Notes: generated by a model not told the origin, from the sequence alone. A DNA stretch of 7,923 bases from Calditrichia bacterium (GCA_030634505.1 DAOWAQ010000080.1:1-7923), one strand, 5' to 3'; counted from the first letter of the stretch, positions 1 to 6,197 are shown. Translations and numbers: made by a program.

Positions 1-741
1 ACGTTTGGCATTTGTTGAAGTGCCAATAGATGCTAAAAAGGCAGTGATCGTTGTACCAATATTTTCACCAAGGACAAGAGCTACTGCTGTTTCATAATTT
101 ATTACACCGGTAGATGCCAGTGAAATTGTTATTGCTATAGTAGAAAAAGATGATCGCATAATTGTCTTTTTGTCCGCTCCAACAAAAAGACATTTTATAA
201 GTCCCCAATAAGTAACAGGTTCGAACATGGATAACAGAGACACAAATTCCGGCATATCTCTTAATGGCTGAAATCCACCTTTCATTAATGTCAGGCCAAA
301 AAATACCATTCCCAAACCAAGAAACAGCATGGCTGTATATCGTACTCTGTCATGACTTGCAAATAGATAAAAAAACGCAGCTATACCCAGAATTGGTAAT
401 CCGTATTCTACAATTTTTAATGCAATCAACCAGGCAGTTACAGTGGTTCCAATATTCCCACCCATAATCACACCAATAGCCTGTTTAAGTGTCATGACAC
501 TGGCATTAACCATCCCAACTACCATAACAGTTGTTACAGAACTTGACTGGATCATTCCTGTAATAGCTGCACCAACTCCGCAAGCTACAATGCGGTTATC
601 AGTTACTTTGCTTATTAATTTTTTAAGTTTCTCTCCGGCAATTGCCTGCATTCCTTCCGACATGTATTTCATACCAAGAAGAAATAATCCTAAGCCTCCT
701 ACTACCTGGACAATTATTTTTAGAATAAGTTCAATGTCCAA
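1..741 (-). CDS. Na+/phosphate cotransporter-like protein (PF02690 type), N-terminal part, cut by window edge
   Basis: Reading the minus strand from 741 gives 247 uninterrupted residues that run off the window. The family imports phosphate with sodium across the inner membrane and has two inverted Na/Pi-cotransporter repeats. Repeat 1 is canonical: GLGLFLLGMKYMSEGM (residues 17-31), then QSSS at 65-68, then GGNIGTTVTA at 94-103. Repeat 2 ends with the canonical GENIGTTITA (225-234), but its QSSS position reads RSSF (196-199) and is preceded by the charged triplet DKK (190-192), where the family is normally hydrophobic. The start is taken as TTG at 741-739 because GGAG lies 5 nt upstream and an in-frame TGA stands 11 codons upstream; the first in-frame ATG is residue 24, inside the conserved segment. 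Full-length relatives have roughly 380 residues, or about 550 with a C-terminal PhoU-like domain; which form this is cannot be seen. The family call is sure; transport activity is less sure because of the altered motif. Confidence 0.9.
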   Translation of the reverse strand, partial: MDIELILKIIVQVVGGLGLFLLGMKYMSEGMQAIAGEKLKKLISKVTDNRIVACGVGAAITGMIQSSSVTTVMVVGMVNASVMTLKQAIGVIMGGNIGTTVTAWLIALKIVEYGLPILGIAAFFYLFASHDRVRYTAMLFLGLGMVFFGLTLMKGGFQPLRDMPEFVSLLSMFEPVTYWGLIKCLFVGADKKTIMRSSFSTIAITISLASTGVINYETAVALVLGENIGTTITAFLASIGTSTNAKR

Positions 742-746
742 TATTA

Positions 747-750
747 CTCC
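747..750 (-). promoter_or_regulatory. Shine-Dalgarno site that fixes the TTG start of the Na/Pi cotransporter
   Basis: On the minus strand GGAG lies 5 nt before TTG (741-739). No ATG or GTG is available between the upstream in-frame stop and the first conserved residues, so this site decides the start. Confidence 0.6.
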
Positions 751-979
751 AAATAATTTGTTTGAGATTATTCAAATCACAAGTATTTTTAATAAATGGG
801 TAGTTTCAAACTGATTTAACTAATTAAAGATACAGATAAAAATAATAAGATAAAAGTGCTGTTTATATGAATTACAGATGAGTGAAACTTTTAAAAGAAT
901 AATTTACAAAATATGAGGTTAGAGAAATTTATAAATAAAGTTATGAATTATATTTAATGAATATTTAAAAACTGATAAT

Positions 980-1115
980 TTAATTTTCTTTGGAATGACC
1001 TTTTCCGAATTCTTCAATCAGTGTCGTTGCATCCCAACTGTAAAGCAAAATCAAGGGTTTTGTAATAGGTATCTGAAATTCCTGCGTCAATAAGATCATA
1101 GGATTCCTGCCAGAA
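980..1115 (-). pseudogene. Possible short ORF or frameshifted gene remnant
   Basis: The 498-nt gap between the cotransporter and the PilZ-like gene is mostly very AT-rich and featureless, but this stretch is more GC-rich and protein-like on the minus strand. One frame runs from ATG 1099-1097 to TAA 982-980 (39 residues, beginning MILLTQEFQIP and ending EEFGKGHSKEN) and has AGG 6 nt before the ATG. A second frame (1115-1014) reads 33 codons, including SYDLIDAGISDTYYKTLDFA, before a TGA. Joining the second frame to the last part of the first near 1020 gives one continuous, plausible C-terminus. It is therefore either a small protein with its own ribosome site or the decayed end of a gene broken by a one-base frameshift. 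I do not recognise either peptide. Confidence 0.25.
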
Positions 1116-1239
1116 TTATAAAAGATTAAAATTCAATGAAATAAATTATCGATATATTTAAATAAAATGATTTCAGATTTTAAAAAACTTCTCGATTATG
1201 TAGTGCTAAGAAAAACCATAAATTTTAATAAGAGAGCTT

Positions 1240-1617
1240 ATGGAAAATATTAGTGAAAGAAGAAACCTGCAAAGATTTACAATTCCCGATGCTACGGTTA
1301 TATATAAACAGGAAGAAGGTTTTCAGGAATCTAAGGCAGTATCGGGTGTAGGTAAACTCATGAACATGACAGTCAATGCTGTCAGGTTTGAAACACAGCA
1401 TGTATTGGTTCCGGGTGCAGTTGCAATTCTTGAATTGAATATAAGAGGTAAAGATCCTATTCATGTTCTCGGAAATATTCTTTGGGTCTCTGCAGCAGAA
1501 AAGAGTGCATCTGCCAATGCTATGGTTCAATTTTTTCCCTTCAGTACTGAGCATGGACATAATACAATAGAGAGCAAATTACAATTGGAAATTCTTAATA
1601 AAGAGTTTGCTAATTAA
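1240..1617 (+). CDS. PilZ-domain-like protein (putative c-di-GMP receptor)
   Basis: This is a 125-residue cytoplasmic protein without signal peptide or membrane segment, the usual size of a stand-alone PilZ domain. PilZ proteins bind cyclic di-GMP through an N-terminal RxxxR and a following [D/N]xSxxG, then change partner interactions in motility, adhesion or polysaccharide export. RxxxR is present as R8-NLQ-R12 in an ERRNLQRF context. The second motif is only approximate: N42-M-T-V-N-A47, with T for S and A for G. The pattern that follows fits the PilZ barrel: V56-V-P-G, strand AILELNI, then HVLGNILWVS (76-84) and AMVQFFPFS (94-102). The start ATG follows a purine-rich AGAGAG a few bases upstream. 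It stands alone, divergent from the cotransporter and 275 nt before the lipid operon. The fold call is good; c-di-GMP binding is uncertain because of the weak second motif. Confidence 0.7.
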   Translation: MENISERRNLQRFTIPDATVIYKQEEGFQESKAVSGVGKLMNMTVNAVRFETQHVLVPGAVAILELNIRGKDPIHVLGNILWVSAAEKSASANAMVQFFPFSTEHGHNTIESKLQLEILNKEFAN

Positions 1618-1662
1618 AATTAAATTTATAAGGTTAATTTATTTCTGCACGTTGATGAATAT

Positions 1663-1884
1663 TTAATTTATCACCATTGCCGAAAGAGCCGGTTGAAATT
1701 TATCACTGAGTAACATTGCATTTAAAAATTGGTCAATATCAGAATAGAAATGATTTCCTATTTCTGACACTAATTCAGGGTTTTGTAGAATTCGAAAAAC
1801 CAGCAATGCCATTCTGCAAATTTTGAATTTATTTTCAATTACCCTATATTTCACCTCATCCACTAAATTATTTGTAAAATCCAA
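1663..1884 (-). CDS. Doubtful 73-codon hypothetical ORF in an intergenic gap
   Basis: This frame lies opposite no other gene, in the 275-nt gap between the PilZ-like gene and the lipid operon. It starts at TTG (1884-1882), has no Shine-Dalgarno site, and would read outward from the PAP2 gene, whose start is only 8 nt away. The peptide is balanced in charged and hydrophobic residues and helix-like, for example NPELVSEIGNHFYSDIDQFL, which is less biased than random AT-rich translation. No domain is recognised. A candidate plus-strand promoter for the lipid operon (1823-1850) lies inside it. It may be a remnant or chance. Confidence 0.2.
   Translation of the reverse strand: MDFTNNLVDEVKYRVIENKFKICRMALLVFRILQNPELVSEIGNHFYSDIDQFLNAMLLSDKFQPALSAMVIN
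1823..1850 (+). promoter_or_regulatory. Candidate sigma-70-type promoter of the lipid operon
   Basis: TTGAAT (1823-1828, 4 of 6 matches to the -35 consensus) is followed after 16 nt by TATATT (1845-1850, 5 of 6 matches to the -10). Transcription would start near 1857, giving a leader of about 36 nt before the PAP2 gene. In DNA this AT-rich such matches arise by chance, so this is only the best candidate in the gap. Confidence 0.3.
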
Positions 1885-1892
1885 TTTAAAAG

Positions 1893-2996
1893 TTGAAAAA
1901 AAAGAATATTCATAAAAATGAGTACATTAAATCCCTTGTAGGGAAGACATTATTGAAATATAACCCGGCATTATGGTTCGAATTATTTTTTATTTTAATA
2001 TTGTTTTTTATCATACTTATTAATTTATCTGACTTTCCATTTGACTCATTTAGCTTATTTACTTTATTTTGGACATTCCCACTGGTACTAATAATTCATT
2101 ATATCCTTAGTTTTAAAACAATTCATTCTTTAGAAAAGAAATTCACTACAATCCAATTTCTCAAATGGCTAAAAGTGTTAACTGTCTTTTATCTGCCATA
2201 TCTTATCATGGCAATTATTTATGAAAACCTGGTATTTATTATTGATATTATAGGAAATACGTCAATTAATTATGATAATCTTTTTATGCAAATTGATGAA
2301 AAAATCTTTGTGGTTCAACCCACACTATGGATGCAAAAGCTACTCCACCCGGTGGCAATCGAATATTTTATGCTGGCCTATGGTATGTTTTTTATTTATC
2401 CATTTTTTTATTTGATATACTTGTTGCAAAAAAATAAAATTGAATACTTTCAAAAAGTGATGCTTGCAGAAATTCTTGCATTAATTATCTCTTTAAGTTT
2501 TTTTATTATATTACCAACTTATGGCCCTAGATTTATTCTCGACCCAACATCAACAAATTTCATACAACAATCGCTAAGATATAGTGAAAGTCTGCAGGGT
2601 ATTTCAATCCCTTTTTTGTACAATTTAACAGGATATAATTCTTTATATAGTATTCAAGTAGAATTATGGAATTTTCTTGAACGGGTTAAAACCGATTGTT
2701 TTCCAAGTCTGCACACCTGTTTGTGTTTGCTTTGTCTTTTTTACGCCATTAGATTCAGAAAAATATTTAAACACAAAAAATTAGCATTGTGGTTTTGGAT
2801 TGTCGGCGTGATTTCACTTATTTTTAGTACGGTATATTTACGATATCACTGGGTAATTGATGTAATTGCCGGAATTGTTTTAGCTGTAGCAGTTTATTTT
2901 ATAACCGAATGGATATTTAACCTATGGTTGGGATTTAGAAAAAAATATAATATAGAATTCAAAAATAAGTTCCAGATTAATACTCAATTTAAATAA
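1893..2996 (+). CDS. PAP2-superfamily membrane protein, Aur1/Ipt1-like (PAP2_3 type)
   Basis: This 367-residue multi-pass inner-membrane protein has hydrophobic stretches near 29-45, 55-73, 96-119, 155-178, 190-208, 275-287, 297-315 and 321-345. Its catalytic motifs follow the Aur1/inositol-phosphorylceramide-synthase branch of the PAP2 superfamily: PTYGPRF (208-214), FPSLHT (270-275, with PSLH rather than PSGH) and STVYLRYHWVIDVIAG (312-327), giving the histidine pair H274/H319 and D323. This branch removes or transfers phosphate-linked headgroups on lipids at the membrane; donor and acceptor here are unknown. The start is set at TTG 1893 because an in-frame TAA lies 6 nt upstream. No Shine-Dalgarno site is visible; TTG at 1953 (residue 21) is an alternative. 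It is first in a three-gene operon, 11 nt before the lipid kinase, whose ribosome site overlaps this stop codon. The superfamily is sure; transferase versus phosphatase is open. Confidence 0.85.
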   Translation: MKKKNIHKNEYIKSLVGKTLLKYNPALWFELFFILILFFIILINLSDFPFDSFSLFTLFWTFPLVLIIHYILSFKTIHSLEKKFTTIQFLKWLKVLTVFYLPYLIMAIIYENLVFIIDIIGNTSINYDNLFMQIDEKIFVVQPTLWMQKLLHPVAIEYFMLAYGMFFIYPFFYLIYLLQKNKIEYFQKVMLAEILALIISLSFFIILPTYGPRFILDPTSTNFIQQSLRYSESLQGISIPFLYNLTGYNSLYSIQVELWNFLERVKTDCFPSLHTCLCLLCLFYAIRFRKIFKHKKLALWFWIVGVISLIFSTVYLRYHWVIDVIAGIVLAVAVYFITEWIFNLWLGFRKKYNIEFKNKFQINTQFK

Positions 2997-3007
2997 GGAT
3001 TTATAAT

Positions 3008-3940
3008 ATGTCATCGATGACTGATAAATGGGTTTTTATTATCAACCCTGTAGCAGGAAACGGCCTGGCAAAAAAATACCACAGTATCTTAAGTGAAAAA
3101 ATTAATTCATATCAAATTAATGCTGAGATTGTACTGACTGAACATAAGGGACATGCGACAGAACTTGCAGTTGAATTTGTTGAAAAAGGTTTCAATCACC
3201 TTATTGCAGTTGGTGGTGATGGTACTATGAATGAAATTGTTCGCGGAATTGTTGATAAAGATAACATCACATTGGGAATTATTGCTGCTGGAACAGGAAA
3301 TGACTTTATTCAAATCCTGGGATTCACCGGTGAATTTTCCACTAAGGATTGGGATGTTTTTTTTGAGAATCAAACAATCAAAATGGATGTTGGTAAATGT
3401 AATGATAATTATTTTCTAAATGGCATGGGATTGGGATTTGACGCACAAGTTGCAGCCGAAAATTACACCCCTGAGGGTAAAGTGAAAGACGGAAGCGGTT
3501 CAAAATACCTGTGGCATATTTTAAAAACATTACTTTTCTACAAAGAACACAATATGACTTCTATATCAAATGATCAGGAAATAAAATCCAAATGTTTTAT
3601 AAATACTATTGCCATTGGGCGCAGATTTGCCGGTCAGTATTTTCTAACACCAAAAGCATATGCCAATGATGGTTTACTTGATGTGTGTATGATAAAAGAA
3701 TTATCATTTTTAAAAAGAATTAACATTTTTCTAAAAGTACCAAAAGGCGAACATATAGAAAATCCTAATGTAAATTATTATCAAACGGACAATATCGTTT
3801 TGGAATTTGATAAAGAAGTACCGCATCATTTAGATGGCGAATTATTTTTTTCATCGCGATTCGAAGTAAGTATTTTACCTGAAAAATTGAATTTTATTTA
3901 TAATCCTTATGGCAATCATTTTTTTAAGAAAATAACTTAA
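3008..3940 (+). CDS. Diacylglycerol/sphingosine-type lipid kinase (DAGK catalytic domain, YegS/LCB5 family)
   Basis: This 310-residue soluble or membrane-peripheral kinase has the usual length for the family, which moves the ATP gamma-phosphate to a lipid hydroxyl (diacylglycerol, ceramide, sphingoid base or similar). The motifs are complete: NPVAG (13-17), GGDGTMNE (69-76, nucleotide loop), GTGNDF (95-100), NGMGLGFDA (138-146), ANDGLLDV (219-226) and HLDGE (274-278), with the metal and catalytic acidic residues in the last two blocks. The start ATG has AAGGA at 2995-2999, 8 nt upstream and overlapping the PAP2 stop, which indicates coupled translation; an in-frame ATG at 3017 is a second option. 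It ends in tandem TAA TAA, 8 nt before the HAD gene. The family is sure; the lipid substrate cannot be told, although the Aur1-like neighbour makes diacylglycerol or ceramide-type lipids good candidates. Confidence 0.93.
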   Translation: MSSMTDKWVFIINPVAGNGLAKKYHSILSEKINSYQINAEIVLTEHKGHATELAVEFVEKGFNHLIAVGGDGTMNEIVRGIVDKDNITLGIIAAGTGNDFIQILGFTGEFSTKDWDVFFENQTIKMDVGKCNDNYFLNGMGLGFDAQVAAENYTPEGKVKDGSGSKYLWHILKTLLFYKEHNMTSISNDQEIKSKCFINTIAIGRRFAGQYFLTPKAYANDGLLDVCMIKELSFLKRINIFLKVPKGEHIENPNVNYYQTDNIVLEFDKEVPHHLDGELFFSSRFEVSILPEKLNFIYNPYGNHFFKKIT

Positions 3941-3948
3941 TAAATATA

Positions 3949-4602
3949 ATGAAAGAATATGTAGCTTTTTTCGACCTCGACCGCACACTTATTTCAGGAG
4001 TTAGTGGTAAAATCCTTTTCCAGCAAGCTTATAAAAATGGAATATTGTCAACTAAAGATATAGTCCAGGGAATCGGATATTCATTTCTGCACAAACTTAA
4101 TTTGATGAACCCGGATAAGATTATTGTCAAAATGGTCAATAACTTAAAAGGAATTTCTGAATCGGTTATCAAAGAATTGATAGAAAATATATTTGAAGAT
4201 CACATAAAAATTTCTTTGAGAGAAAAAGCAATTAATGAAATTACAAAACATAAAAAGAATCATGGAAAAACTGTAATTTTATCTGCTTCTCTTTCTTATA
4301 TTTGTGAACCTTTGAAAGAAATCTTGGAAATGGATGATATTATCTGTTCAAGTTTGGAAGTTAAAGATGGCTATTTTACAGGGAAGCCAAATGGTGGATT
4401 TTGTTATGGTCAGGAAAAATATTACCGTGCTATTCAATACTGCGAAGATCACAATTTTTCATTCACAGATGCCTACTTTTATTCTGATTCGATTTCTGAT
4501 TTGCCATTGCTACAGGTAGTAGGTAATCCAATGTGTGTTTGCCCCGATGACAGCCTGCGTCAAATTGCTGAAAAAAGTGGTTGGACTATTTGTGAGTGGT
4601 AA
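3949..4602 (+). CDS. HAD-superfamily IB phosphatase (SerB/CicA-like)
   Basis: This 217-residue cytoplasmic phosphatase has all four HAD motifs. Motif I is FDLDRT, with nucleophile D9, acid/base D11 and T13. Motif II is the serine in LSAS (S112), motif III is K157 in GQEKYY, and motif IV is YSDSISDLPLL with D180 and D184. The helical insertion between motifs I and II (about residues 20-95) is a C1-type cap, as in phosphoserine phosphatase and the HAD-IB group. Some HAD-IB domains elsewhere are fused to PlsC acyltransferases, which fits a role on glycerolipid or sphingolipid intermediates, but the substrate is not shown by the sequence. It is last in the operon, 8 nt after the lipid kinase and without a Shine-Dalgarno site, so it probably depends on translational coupling. 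Phosphoserine phosphatase itself is a less likely alternative given this context. Confidence 0.9.
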   Translation: MKEYVAFFDLDRTLISGVSGKILFQQAYKNGILSTKDIVQGIGYSFLHKLNLMNPDKIIVKMVNNLKGISESVIKELIENIFEDHIKISLREKAINEITKHKKNHGKTVILSASLSYICEPLKEILEMDDIICSSLEVKDGYFTGKPNGGFCYGQEKYYRAIQYCEDHNFSFTDAYFYSDSISDLPLLQVVGNPMCVCPDDSLRQIAEKSGWTICEW

Positions 4603-4614
4603 GTGAAAATAATT

Positions 4615-4723
4615 AACCACGGATTTACACAGATTTGCACAGAGAAAAATATTTAAAAATTGAATTAAAGATAACTCTTATTAGTATTTGTTATTCTGTG
4701 TTCTTCCGTGTAATTCCGTGGTT
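4615..4723. repeat. Long imperfect inverted repeat with internal 10-bp period, between convergent genes
   Basis: The left arm (4615-4644, beginning AACCACGGATTTACACAGAT) pairs with the right arm (4694-4723) at 23 of 30 positions, across a 49-nt AT-rich loop. Each arm is itself made of about three 10-bp units: CACGGATTTA, CACAGATTTG, CACAGAG on the left and matching TCCGTGTAAT-type units on the right. The element fills the gap between the HAD gene stop (4602) and the end of the small membrane protein (4743). Repeats of this CCACGGATT/ACACAGATT kind are scattered between genes in many environmental bacterial genomes. It could also act as a two-way transcription terminator, although the loop is long and there is no clear U-run. 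Confidence 0.75.
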
Positions 4724-4742
4724 TTTAAAATTCTCTTCAGAT

Positions 4743-5093
4743 TTAAGTCAGGGCTGCTTTGGCTTTAAATAGTTTTGTCGTAATCAGTTCTGTTAATAAA
4801 CCAAAAATCATTCCCATTACAAAAGTACCAATAAAAATATCCGTTCTGTCCATAACAGGAATAGCCATTGGAATACTTGTTACAAATCCGATTACAATAC
4901 CATGCAGCCACCATCTCATTTTAAAGGCACTGATTCCAATTGTGAATCCCATCAAAGTTCTACTAAATAGAATTGTCATTTGAATTTGCCAGCTGACTTC
5001 AGATTCCGGATTAGTGCTGGCTAAAGACGTACAGATTACGCCAAATAATAATCCACATAATGTGGCAATCACAACTCTTTTTACGGTTAACAT
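4743..5093 (-). CDS. Small four-helix membrane protein of unknown function
   Basis: The 116-residue protein is strongly hydrophobic, with predicted membrane helices near 6-25, 37-56, 62-80 and 86-107. Short loops hold a charged patch (TNPESEVSWQ, 27-36), a KMRWW turn (58-62) and a MDRTD turn (81-85). It is rich in glycine within helices (GLLFG, GFTIG, GIVIGF, GMIFGLL), which suggests tight helix packing as in small transporters or channel-like proteins. I do not recognise a named family. The start ATG is certain: GGGAGG lies 5 nt upstream. The gene has its own promoter and an operator-like palindrome, and it converges on the lipid operon across the inverted repeat. It is probably monocistronic and repressor-controlled. 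Confidence 0.85.
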   Translation of the reverse strand: MLTVKRVVIATLCGLLFGVICTSLASTNPESEVSWQIQMTILFSRTLMGFTIGISAFKMRWWLHGIVIGFVTSIPMAIPVMDRTDIFIGTFVMGMIFGLLTELITTKLFKAKAALT

Positions 5094-5098
5094 GATTA

Positions 5099-5104
5099 CC
5101 TCCC
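5099..5104 (-). promoter_or_regulatory. Strong ribosome binding site of the small membrane protein
   Basis: GGGAGG lies 5 nt before the ATG at 5093-5091. It is the best Shine-Dalgarno site in the window and contrasts with the SD-less starts of the PAP2, HAD, hydrolase and FGGY genes. Confidence 0.8.
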
Positions 5105-5130
5105 AAAAAAATATGACTTAAATAAACTAA

Positions 5131-5146
5131 GTGTACTTTTGTACAC
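5131..5146. promoter_or_regulatory. Perfect palindromic operator candidate GTGTAC-TTTT-GTACAC
   Basis: The inverted repeat has perfect 6-bp arms and a 4-bp spacer and is the most GC-containing motif in an otherwise AT-rich gap. It begins 4 nt past the -10 box on the minus strand and covers the predicted transcription start (about 5144). That is where a dimeric repressor such as a TetR- or MerR/GntR-type protein would block RNA polymerase. No regulator is encoded in the window. Confidence 0.65.
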
Positions 5147-5150
5147 CTTT

Positions 5151-5179
5151 AATATAAATCTCATTTTCTTCATTGTCAA
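5151..5179 (-). promoter_or_regulatory. Sigma-70-type promoter of the small membrane protein
   Basis: On the minus strand TTGACA (5179-5174, a perfect -35) is followed by a 17-nt spacer and TATATT (5156-5151, 5 of 6 matches to the -10). Transcription would start near 5144 and give a leader of about 50 nt. It lies between the hydrolase stop codon and the small membrane protein gene. Confidence 0.7.
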
Positions 5180-5186
5180 GAAATGT

Positions 5187-6062
5187 TTATTTTTCCAGTT
5201 TCGAGAGATAAGAATTCATTTCATAAACCATTTCCCGGCTGTGCGTACCACTGTTGGTTTCCATATCAAATATTGTAGCATTTTGCATTGTTTTTGCAAT
5301 GCGTTGCAGATTTTCAGGTTCATGTAATTTATCTTTTGACGCGCCAAAAATTAAGGTGGGTGTGGTGATATCTTGAAGGAGTTTCCATACTTTGTATTTT
5401 GCTACAGAAAGAATAGCACTTTTTAATTTCCATGGATCAGCACTATCCAATGCTTCACTATATTTTTCATATTGTGCATGGTCACTTTCAATATTCATAC
5501 GGAAGGTGCGCAAGTACCATTTAGCCGGTGGTTTTATTAAACTATATAACGGAGGATAAAATATAGTAACTATGAAGTGCCAGGTTTTGGGTACTCGAAA
5601 TTCAGCATTAGGTCCGACCAAAATCAGGCTTAGTGGTTTTGTTTCAAGAAATCGCCAGAGGTCAAGAATAATTGTTCCGCCAAGCGAACTGCCAAATAAG
5701 TAATACTCCTTATTTATTAATTGGATTTGTTCAATTACTTTAATTACATCTTTACCCATTTCTTCTATAGTATAGCTTGTTTTTCCTTTAACTACTGAAG
5801 ATATTTTTTCTCTGGTTTCAATATAATAAACTGTGTATTCCCTGGTCATTTCCAATAGCACCTGCAGCCAGCCGCTAATTTGTGATACCCAACCCGGCAC
5901 AAAAACTATGGGAGGTTTGTTGGATGGTTTTGCCGGAGAAAATGTAATTAATCTTAGTGAAACACTTTCTGATACATTAATAAATTCAGTTTTATACTTT
6001 GCACCATCAGCACAATATTTTGAGAATGACTCTTTAATAAACTTTGTGATTTTTGAAGACAT
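5187..6062 (-). CDS. Alpha/beta-hydrolase fold protein
   Basis: This 291-residue cytoplasmic hydrolase has no signal peptide. The fold's landmarks are in order: an oxyanion-loop strand PPIVFVPGWVSQISGW (50-65), the nucleophile elbow FGSSLGG (123-129) with S126, a helical cap region (about 150-230) that includes an aromatic/proline-rich stretch FYPPLYSLIKPPAKWY, the acid strand PTLIFGASKDKLH (235-247) with D244, and the histidine in GTHSREM with H274. The catalytic triad is therefore complete. The family hydrolyses esters, thioesters or other acyl bonds; the substrate is not evident. The start ATG at 6062 has no clear Shine-Dalgarno site. It lies 185 nt downstream of the FGGY kinase on the same strand and may be read through from it, and it is separated from the next gene by that gene's own promoter. 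The small inverted repeat TGTAAA-TTT-TTTACA (6081-6095) sits in its leader. Confidence 0.88.
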   Translation of the reverse strand: MSSKITKFIKESFSKYCADGAKYKTEFINVSESVSLRLITFSPAKPSNKPPIVFVPGWVSQISGWLQVLLEMTREYTVYYIETREKISSVVKGKTSYTIEEMGKDVIKVIEQIQLINKEYYLFGSSLGGTIILDLWRFLETKPLSLILVGPNAEFRVPKTWHFIVTIFYPPLYSLIKPPAKWYLRTFRMNIESDHAQYEKYSEALDSADPWKLKSAILSVAKYKVWKLLQDITTPTLIFGASKDKLHEPENLQRIAKTMQNATIFDMETNSGTHSREMVYEMNSYLSKLEK

Positions 6063-6080
6063 AATTTTCTAATAGTAATT

Positions 6081-6095
6081 TGTAAATTTTTTACA
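6081..6095. promoter_or_regulatory. Small AT-rich inverted repeat upstream of the hydrolase
   Basis: TGTAAA and TTTACA arms are separated by 3 nt, 18 bp before the hydrolase ATG, and a TTGACA-like hexamer lies upstream (minus strand, 6110-6105). A convincing -10 box at proper spacing was not found. It could be an operator, or chance in AT-rich DNA. Confidence 0.25.
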
Positions 6096-6143
6096 TTTAT
6101 CATCTGTCAATGTGTTGATGAGTAAATGCGTTCGTATTATTTA

Positions 6144-6197
6144 TCAGCTTGCCTGTTTGCCTAACAAAGTATAAAGATCTTCACGCTTTTCGCTCAT
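6144..6197 (-). CDS. 17-residue ORF with ribosome site and tandem stops (leader peptide or gene remnant)
   Basis: On the minus strand ATG (6197-6195) opens the frame MSEKREDLYTLLGKQAS, ended by TGA TAA in tandem. A purine-rich GAAGAGAG immediately precedes the ATG. The charged MSEKREDLYTLLG opening looks like the N-terminus of a real cytoplasmic protein, and starts of this kind occur in some acetyl-xylan-esterase-like hydrolases. It lies in the 185-nt gap between the FGGY kinase and the hydrolase, 79 nt before the hydrolase start. It could be a short leader peptide, a small protein, or the surviving start of a deleted gene. Confidence 0.3.
   Translation of the reverse strand: MSEKREDLYTLLGKQAS

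Noticed and set aside
166..177. Frameshift as the explanation for the odd DKK/RSSF stretch in the cotransporter
   Set aside because: Neither alternative frame restores a QSSS-like sequence, and the frame is intact and canonical on both sides.
443..814. Plus-strand reading frame of 123 codons
   Set aside because: It is antisense to the Na/Pi cotransporter, whose minus-strand translation has clear family motifs; the plus-strand peptide has none.
1225..1560. Minus-strand reading frame of 111 codons
   Set aside because: It is the antisense shadow of the PilZ-like gene; its cysteine-, histidine- and tyrosine-rich translation has no motif.
3002..3007. Perfect TATAAT just before the lipid kinase ATG
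   Set aside because: It lies 11-nt deep in an operon junction, directly against the start codon, with no -35 at 17 nt; a promoter there would give essentially leaderless RNA despite a good ribosome site being present.
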